DNA of 42,129 bases from Clostridium chromiireducens (GCF_002029255.1 NZ_MZGT01000048.1:1-42129); one strand, 5' to 3'; counted from the stretch's first letter, positions 8,655 through 18,153 are shown. Made by a program: numbers and translations. Notes: generated from the letters alone by a model not told the origin.

Positions 8655-9644
8655 CTATCTATATATCTGTTCAAATGGATATATAACGCCCCATTCATAT
8701 CTTAATGAATCCATAATTTCCATAATTCTAAGAGTCTCTTTGTGTGGCATTTGTGGACATTCTATTTCTTTATTTTCAATTGCTTGTATAGCAGCCTCAA
8801 CCTCATATTCATAACCAGTTATTTGTTTTGGTGCATCATAAACTGCAATTTCCTCTCTCTCTAAAGAAAATACACTAATTTTTTCGTAATTATTAATATT
8901 TTCAACAACAATATATCCCTTATCTCCATTAATCACACCTTGGCGATCACTTATAGCAAGTATAGAACTATTTAATACTGCCATTTTTCCATCTTCAAAG
9001 CATATTGTAATGCTATTTTGAGCATCAACGCCAGTTTCTGTTTTTATTGCAGCTGATGAAATACTCTTTATCTTATCACCAAAAACCATGGCTGCAAAGT
9101 TAAGCGTATAAACTCCCAAATCCAATAAAGCTCCACCTGCAAGTTCTGGATCCATAATTCTTGCTTTATGCGTAATTGGATAACTTAAATTTACATTTAA
9201 TGAGGTTACCTTTCCAATAACACCGCTTTCTATTACTTCATTTAAAGTTTTTGACATTGGCATATAACGCGTCCATATTGCCTCTGTAATTAACAACCCT
9301 TTGCTTTCTGCTAATTTTAATACTTCCTCCGCCTGCTTAGCATTAGACGTAAAAGCCTTTTCACAAAGTACATGTTTTCCATGATTTAAACACATTATAG
9401 CATGTTCATAATGGTGAGAATGTGGCGTTGCAATATATACAAAATCTAAACTTTCATCTTTTAACATTTCCTCATATGAACCATATGCCTTTTCAAATCC
9501 ATATTCCTTTGAAAACTTCTCTGCTCTTTCTAGATCTCTAGCCGCAATTGCATATGTATCTACATTGTCCATTTTACTTATTGTTTCTGCCATTAACTTT
9601 GCAATATCACCTGCACCTAAAATTCCCATCTTTATTTTACTCAT
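8655..9644 (-). CDS. Gfo/Idh/MocA family NAD(P)-dependent oxidoreductase
   Basis: 329 residues with an N-terminal Rossmann fold (G-I-L-G-A-G-D-I-A at 8-16) and the family motif around Lys96 (C-E-K-A-F-T, where many relatives have E-K-P). The C-terminal alpha/beta substrate domain begins near residue 125 (about 125-329). Overall it is closest in form to the dihydrodiol/glucose-fructose dehydrogenase branch. Such enzymes oxidise or reduce sugars, cyclitols or related alcohols. A GGAG ribosome site precedes ATG 9644. It stands alone, so the substrate cannot be inferred. Confidence 0.9.
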   Translation of the reverse strand: MSKIKMGILGAGDIAKLMAETISKMDNVDTYAIAARDLERAEKFSKEYGFEKAYGSYEEMLKDESLDFVYIATPHSHHYEHAIMCLNHGKHVLCEKAFTSNAKQAEEVLKLAESKGLLITEAIWTRYMPMSKTLNEVIESGVIGKVTSLNVNLSYPITHKARIMDPELAGGALLDLGVYTLNFAAMVFGDKIKSISSAAIKTETGVDAQNSITICFEDGKMAVLNSSILAISDRQGVINGDKGYIVVENINNYEKISVFSLEREEIAVYDAPKQITGYEYEVEAAIQAIENKEIECPQMPHKETLRIMEIMDSLRYEWGVIYPFEQIYR

Positions 9645-9883
9645 TAGATCAACTCCTAAACTTTTATGGTTACTTTTTAAAAATTAAATGTATTCATTTA
9701 CATTATAAATCTTAAAGTTAACTTTAAGTCAAGAATTTTTTTCTAACGTTTACCTATTACTCCCATAAATTTCTATGAACTAATTAAAGCTTATTCTTCA
9801 TTTATACAATACATAATTAAAACGTTTTAAATATTTTAATTATATGGTAAAATTAATAGAATATTATAAAAAAGGGGCGAAAA

Positions 9884-10279
9884 ATGATGTTAACATGGAA
9901 AGAAGAATATTCGATTGGTATCGAGATAATTGACGAACAACATAAACATCTATTTGAGATTGGAAATCAAGCATATGAATTATTAAAAAATGAACTTCGT
10001 GTAGATAAGTATGATGATGTTGTACAAATATTAGAAGATTTGCGTCAATACACTAAATTTCATTTTCAGACGGAAGAAACTTATATGTTGAAAATTAATT
10101 CTGACCAATTACCAATCCAAAAAATAGAGCACGCAGAGTTTATAAAGAAAATATTCAATATTGATTTTAGAAGTTTGGATGCAAATACCAATAAGCATTT
10201 GAACGAAATACTTTTCTTTATCTTAAATTGGATATTGGATCATGTGTTACATAAAGATAAATTAATAGCCCAAAGATAA
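9884..10279 (+). CDS. Bacteriohemerythrin-like protein with one altered iron ligand
   Basis: 131 residues forming the four-helix hemerythrin fold. Relative to the canonical di-iron ligands, His20 (D-E-Q-H), His60, Glu64, His83, His120 and Asp125 are present with the usual +4 and +5 spacings. The position expected for the first His of the H-x-x-x-H pair is Gln79 (Q-K-I-E-H). Bacteriohemerythrins bind O2 at a di-iron centre and serve oxygen sensing or storage. This substitution could alter iron or O2 binding. Tandem ATGs at 9884 and 9887 follow a GGGGCG ribosome site, and either could be the start. The gene is monocistronic and a palindrome AAAACGTTTT lies about 60 bp upstream. Confidence 0.88.
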   Translation: MMLTWKEEYSIGIEIIDEQHKHLFEIGNQAYELLKNELRVDKYDDVVQILEDLRQYTKFHFQTEETYMLKINSDQLPIQKIEHAEFIKKIFNIDFRSLDANTNKHLNEILFFILNWILDHVLHKDKLIAQR

Positions 10280-10552
10280 GAATTTTATTAAATATCACCA
10301 AACTTCATGTAGTCTATATATCTTCTTTGGTATGATCTTATACAAATCTTTTGCCATCTCAAGGCCTTTGTTTAGTTATACTTTTCACTTTATATTTAGC
10401 ATAAAAAATAATATACTATAATAATTTCTATTAAGTTCATTATTTTTTATTTATTCAATTATTCAAATCTTAATTTTTAATATTTCTTACTTAGTTTCGA
10501 GTATTTTCCAGTTTTTTATGTTTATTATTGCATAACTTTACGTAAGATAATT

Positions 10553-10638
10553 AAGGCTGAGGTTTTCTAAATTCAAAAACTCTCAGCCTATCTAATTTAT
10601 GTTGTTATTTTCTTTTTCATCTTTAAAACTTTCATATT
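10553..10638. repeat. GCTGAGA hairpin repeat, copy 2, with conserved flank
   Basis: GGCTGAG and CTCAGCC close the hairpin. The following ~50 bp (TTATTTTCTTTTTCATC, then TTAAAACTTTCATATT) match the copy at 26237-26323 almost base for base. It lies between converging genes, 9 bp before the stop codon of the Rpn gene, and likely ends transcription from one or both sides. The rest of 10280-10552 is AT-rich with no other feature seen. Confidence 0.75.
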
Positions 10639-10646
10639 AATATTTA

Positions 10647-11672
10647 TTAATTTTGAAGATACTTTTCTACATCTTTTATACTTTCAATATCTAAAATATT
10701 GTCAATGATTAAATTTAAATCATTACTATCTAGCTCTTCTATTTTTTTATCGTAGTCGTTATTTAGAACTCCAAATTTTTTAGTCAGTAAATTCTTAACT
10801 CTTCTTATATCCTTTAATCTAATATTTTCTCTTTCTTGTTTTCTAGTTTCTTTTTCAGTTTCTTTCCTCACTTTTTCTTTCATTTCTTCTATCATAAATG
10901 CATTATTAGCTACCATATTTTCCACTCCTTCTCTATTATCAGCTTCTAATATTTTAACTACATTTTCTCTTATAGCCTCATCAACAGTATTTCTAAGCCA
11001 ATGCTTCAATATCTCTTTTTCTCTACTTGTTAATTTGGAAAACTTTAGTGCCACAGCTTTCAATCTCTCAAAAAATTCTAATGGATTCACCTTTTGATCT
11101 AGTAAGAATATAGCTGATGTAATATTATTATTTTTTATTAATTCCTCTTTAGTATATTGATGATTTACATCAAATAATTCGTACTTAAAGTTAACTATAT
11201 CATCACCAAAAAGTTCACTATTACTTACTATGTCCTTGAAAAATCTTGGCGAATTCCACCTTCTTATAGAGTTATATAAGACTATTGGAACTACTGCGGG
11301 AATTTTAAATCCTTTTCTATTTTTCTTATTTTCTTCTTTTAAATTCTTAATATATTCTCTAAGCACCTCATTAATATAAAAAAATAATCTTAAAGGCATT
11401 TTATAGTCTACTGTTGATTGAAATTCTAAAAGAGTATAAAAAATCACTTCTCCACCATTAATACTCGCTTTATATACAATATCTGCCTCATTTTCTTCAT
11501 AATCTGATAATATGTACTGTTTATCTACCAAAATTAAATTTTCTTCATTTAAATCTTTTGCCCAAGATGCACTGAGCATTTCTTTAACTAAATTCAAAAA
11601 CACTATTTTGTTAGAGTAAAGATCTTTGTAAGACTTATCGTGTATATTATTAATGGCCTTTTTATAACCCAT
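10647..11672 (-). CDS. Rpn family recombination-promoting nuclease / putative transposase (PD-(D/E)XK)
   Basis: 341 residues. The N-terminal nuclease-like domain (about 10-215) has the family pattern: N-I-H-D-K-S-Y-K-D-L-Y start, an acidic A-D-I-V-Y-K strand near residue 63, and L-E-F-Q-S near residue 83 as the D...ExQ core of PD-(D/E)XK enzymes. A charged coiled-coil tail (about 250-300, rich in R, K, E) and a short helical end follow. E. coli RpnA-type proteins are DNA endonucleases that promote RecA-independent recombination. The start has GAGGT six bases upstream. No inverted repeats or duplicated target flank the gene, so it is not evidently part of an insertion sequence. Confidence 0.85.
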   Translation of the reverse strand: MGYKKAINNIHDKSYKDLYSNKIVFLNLVKEMLSASWAKDLNEENLILVDKQYILSDYEENEADIVYKASINGGEVIFYTLLEFQSTVDYKMPLRLFFYINEVLREYIKNLKEENKKNRKGFKIPAVVPIVLYNSIRRWNSPRFFKDIVSNSELFGDDIVNFKYELFDVNHQYTKEELIKNNNITSAIFLLDQKVNPLEFFERLKAVALKFSKLTSREKEILKHWLRNTVDEAIRENVVKILEADNREGVENMVANNAFMIEEMKEKVRKETEKETRKQERENIRLKDIRRVKNLLTKKFGVLNNDYDKKIEELDSNDLNLIIDNILDIESIKDVEKYLQN

Positions 11673-11898
11673 TCTCTTACCTCAATTATATCATAAATTT
11701 AGATTTAAGCGCTTATTTATCTATATTCTAATTATTTCCAATACTAAACAAAATATACGCACATATGTTCTCAACGACAAAAAAAGAAGTATCATTGAAA
11801 ATACTCCCTCAACTCCATAATAATGTACATTAGAAATTTTAATTATCCATCTGCGAACTTTTTTGTTTCTTTCTATCTCAAGTAATTTTGTTTTTATT

Positions 11899-11930
11899 AT
11901 AAAAAAGCTATCCTTTCTTGGATAGCTTTA
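11899..11930 (-). terminator. Terminator at the end of the sulfonate gene block
   Basis: AAAGCTATCC and GGATAGCTTT pair over ten bases around a six-base loop. On the minus strand the hairpin is followed by a T run. It is about 90 bp past the stop codon of the last transport gene. The rest of 11673-11898 shows no gene or strong structure. Confidence 0.75.
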
Positions 11931-11985
11931 TGTTATTTTTAAGCTATTATTTAAATCCTTAAGGTGGATTGTACTTAGAATTTAC

Positions 11986-12009
11986 TGGACCTCCGAGGTG
12001 GTAGTCGTT
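11986..12009 (+). repeat. 24-bp edge repeat, left copy
   Basis: A 24-base motif (TGGACCTCCGAG, then GTGGTAGTC and GTT) matches 25134-25157 at 22 of 24 positions in the same orientation. It includes the small palindrome ACCTCCGAGGT. The two copies bracket the complete sulfonate gene block, this one only eight bases beyond the last stop codon. Confidence 0.6.
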
Positions 12010-12016
12010 CAAAAAA

Positions 12017-12829
12017 CTATATTTTAAATATATATGGCTGATGATTTATCAAATCTAATATCTCTTCCCTAATTTTCATATACTCACTTGTATAACGGGT
12101 ATTATCTGAATTTTCTGCAGACATTCTGTAAGTAAATTCTGTATTGAATTCCTTAACTATTTTACCTGGCCTGCTTGACATAACAATTATCCTTGTACCT
12201 AATGCTAATGCTTCATCTACATCATGAGTAATAAGAAAAATCGTATTCTTCGTTTTCCACCATAATGTTCTTACCAATGCTTGCATATTTTGCCGTGTTA
12301 AAGCATCTAATGCTCCAAAAGGTTCATCCATTAAAATCATTTTTGGATTGTTAACTAATACTCTTGCAAGAGATGCTCTTTGTTTCATCCCTCCTGATAA
12401 TTCATAAGGTTTATGCTTATGAAATTCTGTTAAACCAACTTCTTCTAAATACTTGTCAGTTAACTTTTTTATTTCATCTTTAGGCAGTTTTCTCATTTTC
12501 AATCCAAAACTGACATTATCCCTTATGTTAAGCCATGGATAAAGAGTTGGGGCTTGAAATACAACCCCTCTATGCCAATCAGCACCCTCTATAATTGCAT
12601 CATCCATTTTTGCCACTCCACTAGTTGGTTTTAAAAATCCTGCAATAATTTTTAGCAATGTACTTTTACCACACCCTGATGGACCAAGCACACATATAAA
12701 TTCACCTTTTGAAATATTTAAATCTATATTTTCTAGTGCAGTAACTGTACCTTTCTCACTCTCGTAACTCAGATTAATATCTTTAAGCGTTACAACTGGT
12801 AAGCCTATATTTTTGTTGTCTTCACACAT
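12017..12829 (-). CDS. Sulfonate/taurine-type ABC transporter ATP-binding protein (system 2)
   Basis: 270 residues of the SsuB/TauB type. Walker A is G-P-S-G-C-G-K-S-T (about 50-58), the signature is L-S-G-G-M-K-Q-R, and Walker B is I-L-M-D-E-P-F-G-A-L-D-A. The H-loop is I-T-H-D-V-D-E-A. It energises import by the permease and binding protein encoded just before it; the binding-protein stop is 15 bp upstream. It is the last gene of the block and is followed by the hairpin at 11899. Nitrate and thiamine-precursor importers use similar ATPases, but neighbouring catabolic genes favour an organosulfonate. Confidence 0.88.
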   Translation of the reverse strand: MCEDNKNIGLPVVTLKDINLSYESEKGTVTALENIDLNISKGEFICVLGPSGCGKSTLLKIIAGFLKPTSGVAKMDDAIIEGADWHRGVVFQAPTLYPWLNIRDNVSFGLKMRKLPKDEIKKLTDKYLEEVGLTEFHKHKPYELSGGMKQRASLARVLVNNPKMILMDEPFGALDALTRQNMQALVRTLWWKTKNTIFLITHDVDEALALGTRIIVMSSRPGKIVKEFNTEFTYRMSAENSDNTRYTSEYMKIREEILDLINHQPYIFKI

Positions 12830-12844
12830 GACCTAACACCTCAT

Positions 12845-13891
12845 TTATTTTAAAGAATCTTCAATGTATTTAGGATTCACAGCTTTTTCAAATACTGATA
12901 TTTCTGGACTATTTGTAATAGTTTTTTGTTCTAATAAGAAATCAGAAGTGCTCTTTAATGTCTTAACAAAATCGCCTTTTTTATCACTTGTCCCTAAATA
13001 CTTATTATCAAGCTGTTCTTTTCCTGATAACCATTGCGATGCATTAATTTGATGTGCACTTTCTTCTTTACTAATTCCTAAAGCCTTTGCAATTGTTTCA
13101 ATAGCATCGTTTGGATTATTTTTATAAATATCATTAGCTTTTTCAAGGGCCTTAATATATTTTGTTACAAGTTCTGGATATTTTTCTGCAAATTCTTTTC
13201 TTACAACCTCAGTATCACAAGTTAAAACACCTTGTGCTGCCAGCTCTCTACTAGTAACAAGTATCTTTCCATCACCTAAAAGTTTTCCAAGAGTTGGTTC
13301 CCATACATAAGTAGCATCAATATCCCCTCTTTGCCAAGCTGCATATATATCATTTGGCTGCATATCTAAAATTTTCACATCAGATTCAGATATATTATTT
13401 ATTTTAAGTGCATTTAACAAACTATAATGTGCTGTTGAACTTGCTGGAACTGCTACCTTCTTCCCTACTAAATCAGAAATTTTATTAATACTCGCACTAT
13501 TCTTAACTGCTAATGCTTCAATATCACCAATAACATCATGAATCCAAATAAGTTCTATTGGAATACCACTTGCAATACCAACCGTTGCAGGTGTTGAGCC
13601 CATTAGTCCAAAATCAATACTTTTTGAGGCAAGTGCATTATTTACATCTTTACCTGAATCAAATTCAGTTATATTAACTTTAACTCCTAGTTCTTCTTCG
13701 AAAAAACCTTTGGTTCTTGCAAGACTTTCATCGGTAGGCATTTGTTGGGTACCTATATTTACAACTTCCGGAAGTTCCTTGCTAGATTTTGCTTTAGCGT
13801 TAGTATTATTTGTGGTTGATCCACACCCTGCTAATGCTCCTGCCACTACCGTTGCTGCTAAAATCCCACTTAATAATTTTTTAAATATCAT
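12845..13891 (-). CDS. Sulfonate/taurine-type ABC transporter substrate-binding lipoprotein (system 2)
   Basis: 348 residues from ATG 13891, chosen because AGGGGA lies nine bases upstream; the longer frame has no site. A lipoprotein signal (K-K-L-L-S-G-I-L-A-A, then lipobox A-L-A-G-C) anchors it outside the membrane. The mature part is a two-lobed SsuA/TauA-like periplasmic-binding fold (NMT1/THI5-like) with P-A-S-S-T-A-H-Y-S-L-L-N-A and Y-V-W-E-P motifs. W-E-P is common in aliphatic sulfonate binders. It lies between its permease (29 bp upstream) and ATPase. Taurine or isethionate is the likely ligand by context only. Confidence 0.87.
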   Translation of the reverse strand: MIFKKLLSGILAATVVAGALAGCGSTTNNTNAKAKSSKELPEVVNIGTQQMPTDESLARTKGFFEEELGVKVNITEFDSGKDVNNALASKSIDFGLMGSTPATVGIASGIPIELIWIHDVIGDIEALAVKNSASINKISDLVGKKVAVPASSTAHYSLLNALKINNISESDVKILDMQPNDIYAAWQRGDIDATYVWEPTLGKLLGDGKILVTSRELAAQGVLTCDTEVVRKEFAEKYPELVTKYIKALEKANDIYKNNPNDAIETIAKALGISKEESAHQINASQWLSGKEQLDNKYLGTSDKKGDFVKTLKSTSDFLLEQKTITNSPEISVFEKAVNPKYIEDSLK

Positions 13892-13920
13892 AATAAAAAT
13901 TCCCCTTTCAATTCTGTTTT

Positions 13921-14709
13921 TTATTCTTTTCCTTTCCACGGAACAACCTTATCTTCTATGATACGTATAAACTTATCCAGCAATATTCCAGTTATCCCCA
14001 TGATTATAATTCCTACAAAAATAATATCACTTCTTAAAAATTTACTTGCATCTAATACCATCCAGCCAATACCAGAAACTGCTGCAACCATTTCAGCTGC
14101 AACTAATGTAGTATAAGCTACACCTATAGCTGTCCTTAATCCAACAAATATATCTGGCAGGCAGGATGGGAATATTACATGGATAAAAACTTGATATTTA
14201 TCAGCACCTACTGTATATGCACTATTTATATAATCTGCTTTTATTTTTAATACTGCTGACATACACGAAATATAAATTGGTGCAAAACTTGCTAAAAATA
14301 ATAGTGCTATCTTTGATCCATTGTCGATTCCCATCCATAAAACTAATAATGTATAATAAGCAAGGGGTGGTAATGGTCTATAAAATTCTATTATTGGTTC
14401 AATAATTGCTCTTACTTTGCTGTTATATCCACTTAAAAGACCTAATGGAATTGCTGTAATAGCAGCTAATATGTAGGCAATAAGTAACCTTTCCATACTT
14501 GCACCTAAATGCTGCACAAGTGATGAGCCTTTATAGTTATTTTGAATAATATAAATAAAAGCAAGCCAAACTTTTTTTGGCGATGGAATTAAAATATCTG
14601 ATACAATCCCCAATTGTGTTACAATTGTCCAGGCTATTATAATTACTGCTATGGTAGTAAGGGTTAACGCTTTTTCTACTGTAAAAAATTTTTTTAATGC
14701 TCTCTTCAT
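13921..14709 (-). CDS. Sulfonate/taurine-type ABC transporter permease (system 2)
   Basis: 262 residues with six predicted membrane helices and the BPD_transp_1 coupling motif (V-A-A-E-M-V-A-A near residue 195 with the EAA-like loop around G-A-D-K-Y-Q). It is the SsuC/TauC type. A GAGGGGG site precedes ATG 14709, 14 bp after the alcohol dehydrogenase stop, so it is co-transcribed with the catabolic genes. In this system the order is permease, binding protein, ATPase, unlike system 1 upstream. Confidence 0.87.
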   Translation of the reverse strand: MKRALKKFFTVEKALTLTTIAVIIIAWTIVTQLGIVSDILIPSPKKVWLAFIYIIQNNYKGSSLVQHLGASMERLLIAYILAAITAIPLGLLSGYNSKVRAIIEPIIEFYRPLPPLAYYTLLVLWMGIDNGSKIALLFLASFAPIYISCMSAVLKIKADYINSAYTVGADKYQVFIHVIFPSCLPDIFVGLRTAIGVAYTTLVAAEMVAAVSGIGWMVLDASKFLRSDIIFVGIIIMGITGILLDKFIRIIEDKVVPWKGKE

Positions 14710-14723
14710 TTTCTTCCCCCTCT

Positions 14724-15836
14724 CTATTTAAAGGTTGTATACATTTTTAAAAGTACGTCATCACTTATATCAATTGGATTATTCATTAAATTCGCATTCT
14801 TACTTTTTTCAACCAATTCCAATATATCATTATCTGTTAATTTCAAATGCTTTAAATCAACTAATAGCCCTATATTCTTTTTTAATCTATAAATATTATC
14901 AGCCATTTCATTTGCATCTTTGAAACCTAATAATCTTGAGAATTCGTTAACTCTTTCGTCCTTTTCTCCATTAAATCTAGTAAAATAATCTAGTGTTAAT
15001 CCACAAGCTTCACCATGGGGTATATTATATTTACTAGTTAACAAAAAGGAACATGCATGAGATGATGTAGTCTTTGGTAATGTGAATGATAATCCCGCTA
15101 TAATAGATGCTTCTGCTAATTTTTCTTTAGCAACACCATCCCTTGGATTTAGATAAGCTCTTTCTAAATAATCAAATACCAATCTAGCAGAATGAACTGC
15201 GAGTGCATCACATATAGGCTGATGTCCCTTACTCCAATATCCCTCTACAGCGTGGCATAAAACATCAATACCTGTGCTTGCAGTAATATTATCTGGTAGT
15301 GAATAGGTTAGCTCTGGATCAATAAGTGCAAGTTTCGGATAAAAGCTCTTGGAAACAATAGGTGTTTTTTTACCTAATTCCTTATCAGTTACTACACTTA
15401 CACAAGTAACCTCACTTCCAGTTCCAGAAGTTGTTGGAATTGCTATAATCGGAATACTCTTATTTGGCAAGCTTAAATTTGTACCATGATATTTTTTAAT
15501 TGAATCATTAGTCAATGAAACTGCTCCACTTGCCTTTGCACAATCAATAACGCTTCCACCGCCTAATGCTACAATAAAACCTATATTATTATTTCTAATG
15601 ATCCCTGCACAATTATCAATATTTATAATTGTTGGGTTAGGTTCAACCTCACTAAAAATATCAATTATTTCATTTTGACTATCCTCTTTTAATTTTTCTG
15701 CAAATCCACTTTTGTAAAAAAATTTACTAGTAACTAATAAGCCCCTTTTATATCCATTATCTTCAATAATTTTTCCAAGCTTATTAATGCTGCCATTTCC
15801 GAAAATAATATTTACTGGTTGTTCATATTCCCACAT
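14724..15836 (-). CDS. sarD: Iron-containing alcohol dehydrogenase, probable sulfoacetaldehyde reductase (isethionate-forming)
   Basis: 370 residues of the group III metal-dependent ADH family. The nucleotide site G-G-G-S is at 92-95. The metal ligands Asp191, His195, His260 and His274 are all present (G-I-D-V-L-C-H-A-V-E, S-S-H-A-C and I-P-H-G-E-A). Placement between a class III aminotransferase and sulfonate transporter genes, in a block with an IslA-like lyase, matches SarD of taurine-respiring Bilophila, which reduces sulfoacetaldehyde to isethionate with NADH. That specific role is inference from context. The start lies 9 bp after the aminotransferase stop. The alternative is a general alcohol dehydrogenase. 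Confidence 0.75.
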   Translation of the reverse strand: MWEYEQPVNIIFGNGSINKLGKIIEDNGYKRGLLVTSKFFYKSGFAEKLKEDSQNEIIDIFSEVEPNPTIINIDNCAGIIRNNNIGFIVALGGGSVIDCAKASGAVSLTNDSIKKYHGTNLSLPNKSIPIIAIPTTSGTGSEVTCVSVVTDKELGKKTPIVSKSFYPKLALIDPELTYSLPDNITASTGIDVLCHAVEGYWSKGHQPICDALAVHSARLVFDYLERAYLNPRDGVAKEKLAEASIIAGLSFTLPKTTSSHACSFLLTSKYNIPHGEACGLTLDYFTRFNGEKDERVNEFSRLLGFKDANEMADNIYRLKKNIGLLVDLKHLKLTDNDILELVEKSKNANLMNNPIDISDDVLLKMYTTFK

Positions 15837-15845
15837 ATCTATACC

Positions 15846-17180
15846 CTAGAGAAACTTATTATCAACAATAGTTAATACATCGTCAAAAATCTTCATTGCT
15901 TCTCTTAATTCCTCTTCAGTTATAATTAATGGAGGGCAGATGTTTATATTATTTTCACGGCCAAAAGTTGCAAAACCTCTTTCATTTAGTAAGCTGATAA
16001 TCTTTCCTCTAATGTTTTTTTCATCAGTTCCGTAAGGTATAAGCGGCTCTTTTGTTACTTTATCCTTAACTAATTCAACTGCTGAAAATAATCCAATATA
16101 TCTAACATCACCTATGCATTTATGTTTAACTTTAAGTTCTTCTAAGATTTCTCCTAGTACTTTACCTACTTTGTTTACATTTTCAAGTATATTAGCTTCA
16201 TAATAGTAATTAACACAAGCTACACCGGCTGCACACGCAAGTGGATGTCCGCTATAAGTCAAACCATATAGAAAAACATTTTCTTCATAATATTTAGCTA
16301 TTTTGTCATTTACAATTACTCCACCTAATTGAACATAACCACAAGTAACACCCTTTGCAAAAGATATAATATCCGGTTCAATGTCCCAATTTTCAAAGGC
16401 AAACATTTTCCCTGTTCTGCCAAACCCAGCCATTACCTCATCGCAAATCATTAACATTCCATATTCATCACAAAGTTTACGCACCCCTTGCAGATAACCA
16501 TCTGGCGGAATAATTACACCATTGGCTCCAGTTATTGTTTCAACGATTATAGCTGCTACGTTTGCAGGTCCTTCATAAAGTAATTGTTCTCTTAATTTGT
16601 CAATATAATATTTAGAAGCCTCTGCATCATTTTCAAATTTAATATTTTCATGATAGACATAAGGGTCAAAAAACTTAACAAATCCATTAGCTGCTGGATT
16701 TTCAAGTGCAAATCGTCTTACATCACCCGATAAATTTCCAGAACCTAAAGTTGATCCATGATAACTGCGATATCTTGAAAATATTTTACTCCTTCCAGTA
16801 ACTGTTCTTGCCATATTTATTGCAGCTTCATTGGCATCAGATCCTCCACAAGTAAAAAATACCTTACTCATATTTTTAGGAGCTATTTCAATTAATTTTG
16901 CTGCTAATTCAGATTTTGGTGCTGCTGCATAAGCTGGAGCAATATAAGGTAGTTTTTCAACTTGTTCTTGAATTGCTTTAATAATAGCTTTATTGCCATA
17001 ACCTAAATTAACATTAACTAGTTGAGAAGACATATCAAAATATTTTTTTCCATCATAATCCCAAAAATATATCCCATCTGCTTTTTCAACTGCAATTGGA
17101 TTTATATTGCCTTTTAACCATGGATGTTGATTATACTTCTTATCTAATTCAACGACTTGGCTGCCATTTAAATTACTCAT
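15846..17180 (-). CDS. tpa: Class III PLP aminotransferase, probable taurine aminotransferase
   Basis: About 444 residues. I favour ATG 17180 because AAAGGA lies ten bases upstream; ATG 17189 is only one to two bases from that site. Fold-type I residues are clear: C-G-G-S-D-A-N-E phosphate contact, Y-H-G, D-E-V-M-A-G-F-G-R-T-G, and the PLP lysine in S-F-A-K-G (Lys276 in this numbering). T-Y-S-G-H-P-L completes the omega-aminotransferase pattern. It would transfer the amino group of taurine to pyruvate or 2-oxoglutarate, giving sulfoacetaldehyde for the next gene. The amino acceptor cannot be told from sequence (Tpa versus Toa/TauT). Other omega-amino acids are possible substrates. Confidence 0.78.
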   Translation of the reverse strand: MSNLNGSQVVELDKKYNQHPWLKGNINPIAVEKADGIYFWDYDGKKYFDMSSQLVNVNLGYGNKAIIKAIQEQVEKLPYIAPAYAAAPKSELAAKLIEIAPKNMSKVFFTCGGSDANEAAINMARTVTGRSKIFSRYRSYHGSTLGSGNLSGDVRRFALENPAANGFVKFFDPYVYHENIKFENDAEASKYYIDKLREQLLYEGPANVAAIIVETITGANGVIIPPDGYLQGVRKLCDEYGMLMICDEVMAGFGRTGKMFAFENWDIEPDIISFAKGVTCGYVQLGGVIVNDKIAKYYEENVFLYGLTYSGHPLACAAGVACVNYYYEANILENVNKVGKVLGEILEELKVKHKCIGDVRYIGLFSAVELVKDKVTKEPLIPYGTDEKNIRGKIISLLNERGFATFGRENNINICPPLIITEEELREAMKIFDDVLTIVDNKFL

Positions 17181-17294
17181 ATTATTCATTTCCTTTCAAA
17201 ATTAAATCTCATTAATAAGTTCAAATTTATTTTTCTTTTTTAGCATTATTTGATGAGCATTTTTTCTATTTTACATATATGTTTTATAGGTTTT

Positions 17295-17364
17295 ATTCTA
17301 AAAAAATAATTAGTTTTCTCAAAGTTATGAAATTACTTATTTTTTATTTGAACCATATATCAAA
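17295..17364 (-). promoter_or_regulatory. Possible internal promoter before the aminotransferase gene
   Basis: On the minus strand TTGAGA (17322-17317) and TAGAAT (17300-17295) are 16 bp apart. An 18-bp inverted motif (TTTGA...TCAAA, 17347-17364) lies upstream. This is the largest gap inside the sulfonate block (about 180 bp), so a second transcript starting here is plausible. AT richness makes the match weak. Confidence 0.35.
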
Positions 17365-17368
17365 TAAA

Positions 17369-18136
17369 TTAAATATTATATAAAAATGGAACCTTCTCTT
17401 CTTTGAAAAATTCTTTATAAATTTTTTCTTTTTGTACATTAAATAATGCACTTGTTCTTAATCTTGGATTCCCTAAATTAGTCTCTTCAATTTTTCTAAT
17501 TCTACCAGGTCTACTTGACATAACTATAACTCTATTTCCTAAATATATCGCTTCATCTATATCATGTGTGACAATAATCATTGTTATTTTTTCTTTTTCC
17601 CATATTCTAAGCATTTCTTCTTGCATGTTTATTCTTGTAATTGCATCCAGCGCTCCAAACGGTTCATCTAATAATAGTATCTTAGGACGATTTGCTAAAG
17701 CTCTAGCAATTGAAACTCTTTGTGCCATACCACCAGATAGTTGTTTGGGATAGGCATTTTCAAATCCATTTAAACCAACTAATTCGATATTTTCTTTAAT
17801 CAAATCCTCCGAGTCCTTTTCATTATCAGGTAAACTAAAACGTATATTTTCTGCTACTGTCATCCATGGAAGTAACCTATGATCTTGAAATATAACTCCT
17901 TTTTCTCTTGATGGCCCCTCAATTGGTTTTCCGTCAAAAGTAATAGTTCCTTCATATTCTGTTTCTAATCCTGCAATAATTTTAAGTAATGTACTTTTGC
18001 CACATCCACTACTCCCTATAATAGATAAACATTCTCCTTCTTTAACTTCAAGATCAATATCGAGTAATGCATCCACATAACTACCTTTACTTTCATATCG
18101 CTTGCTTAACTTAGAAATTTCTATTATACTTTCCAT
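17369..18136 (-). CDS. Sulfonate/taurine-type ABC transporter ATP-binding protein (system 1)
   Basis: 255 residues from ATG 18136, which has GAGGTGAGG eight bases upstream. The longer frame would overlap the permease gene and start at that site. Walker A is G-S-S-G-C-G-K-S-T, the signature L-S-G-G-M-A-Q-R, and Walker B I-L-L-L-D-E-P-F-G-A-L-D-A. It is an SsuB/TauB homologue clearly distinct in sequence from the system 2 ATPase, so the two transporters are not a recent duplication. Confidence 0.88.
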   Translation of the reverse strand: MESIIEISKLSKRYESKGSYVDALLDIDLEVKEGECLSIIGSSGCGKSTLLKIIAGLETEYEGTITFDGKPIEGPSREKGVIFQDHRLLPWMTVAENIRFSLPDNEKDSEDLIKENIELVGLNGFENAYPKQLSGGMAQRVSIARALANRPKILLLDEPFGALDAITRINMQEEMLRIWEKEKITMIIVTHDIDEAIYLGNRVIVMSSRPGRIRKIEETNLGNPRLRTSALFNVQKEKIYKEFFKEEKVPFLYNI

Positions 18137-18153
18137 AAATTTTACCTCACCTC

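Noticed and set aside
10647..11672. Active insertion sequence around the Rpn-family gene
   Set aside because: No terminal inverted repeats or target duplication flank it; family members are chromosomal nucleases despite the transposase label.
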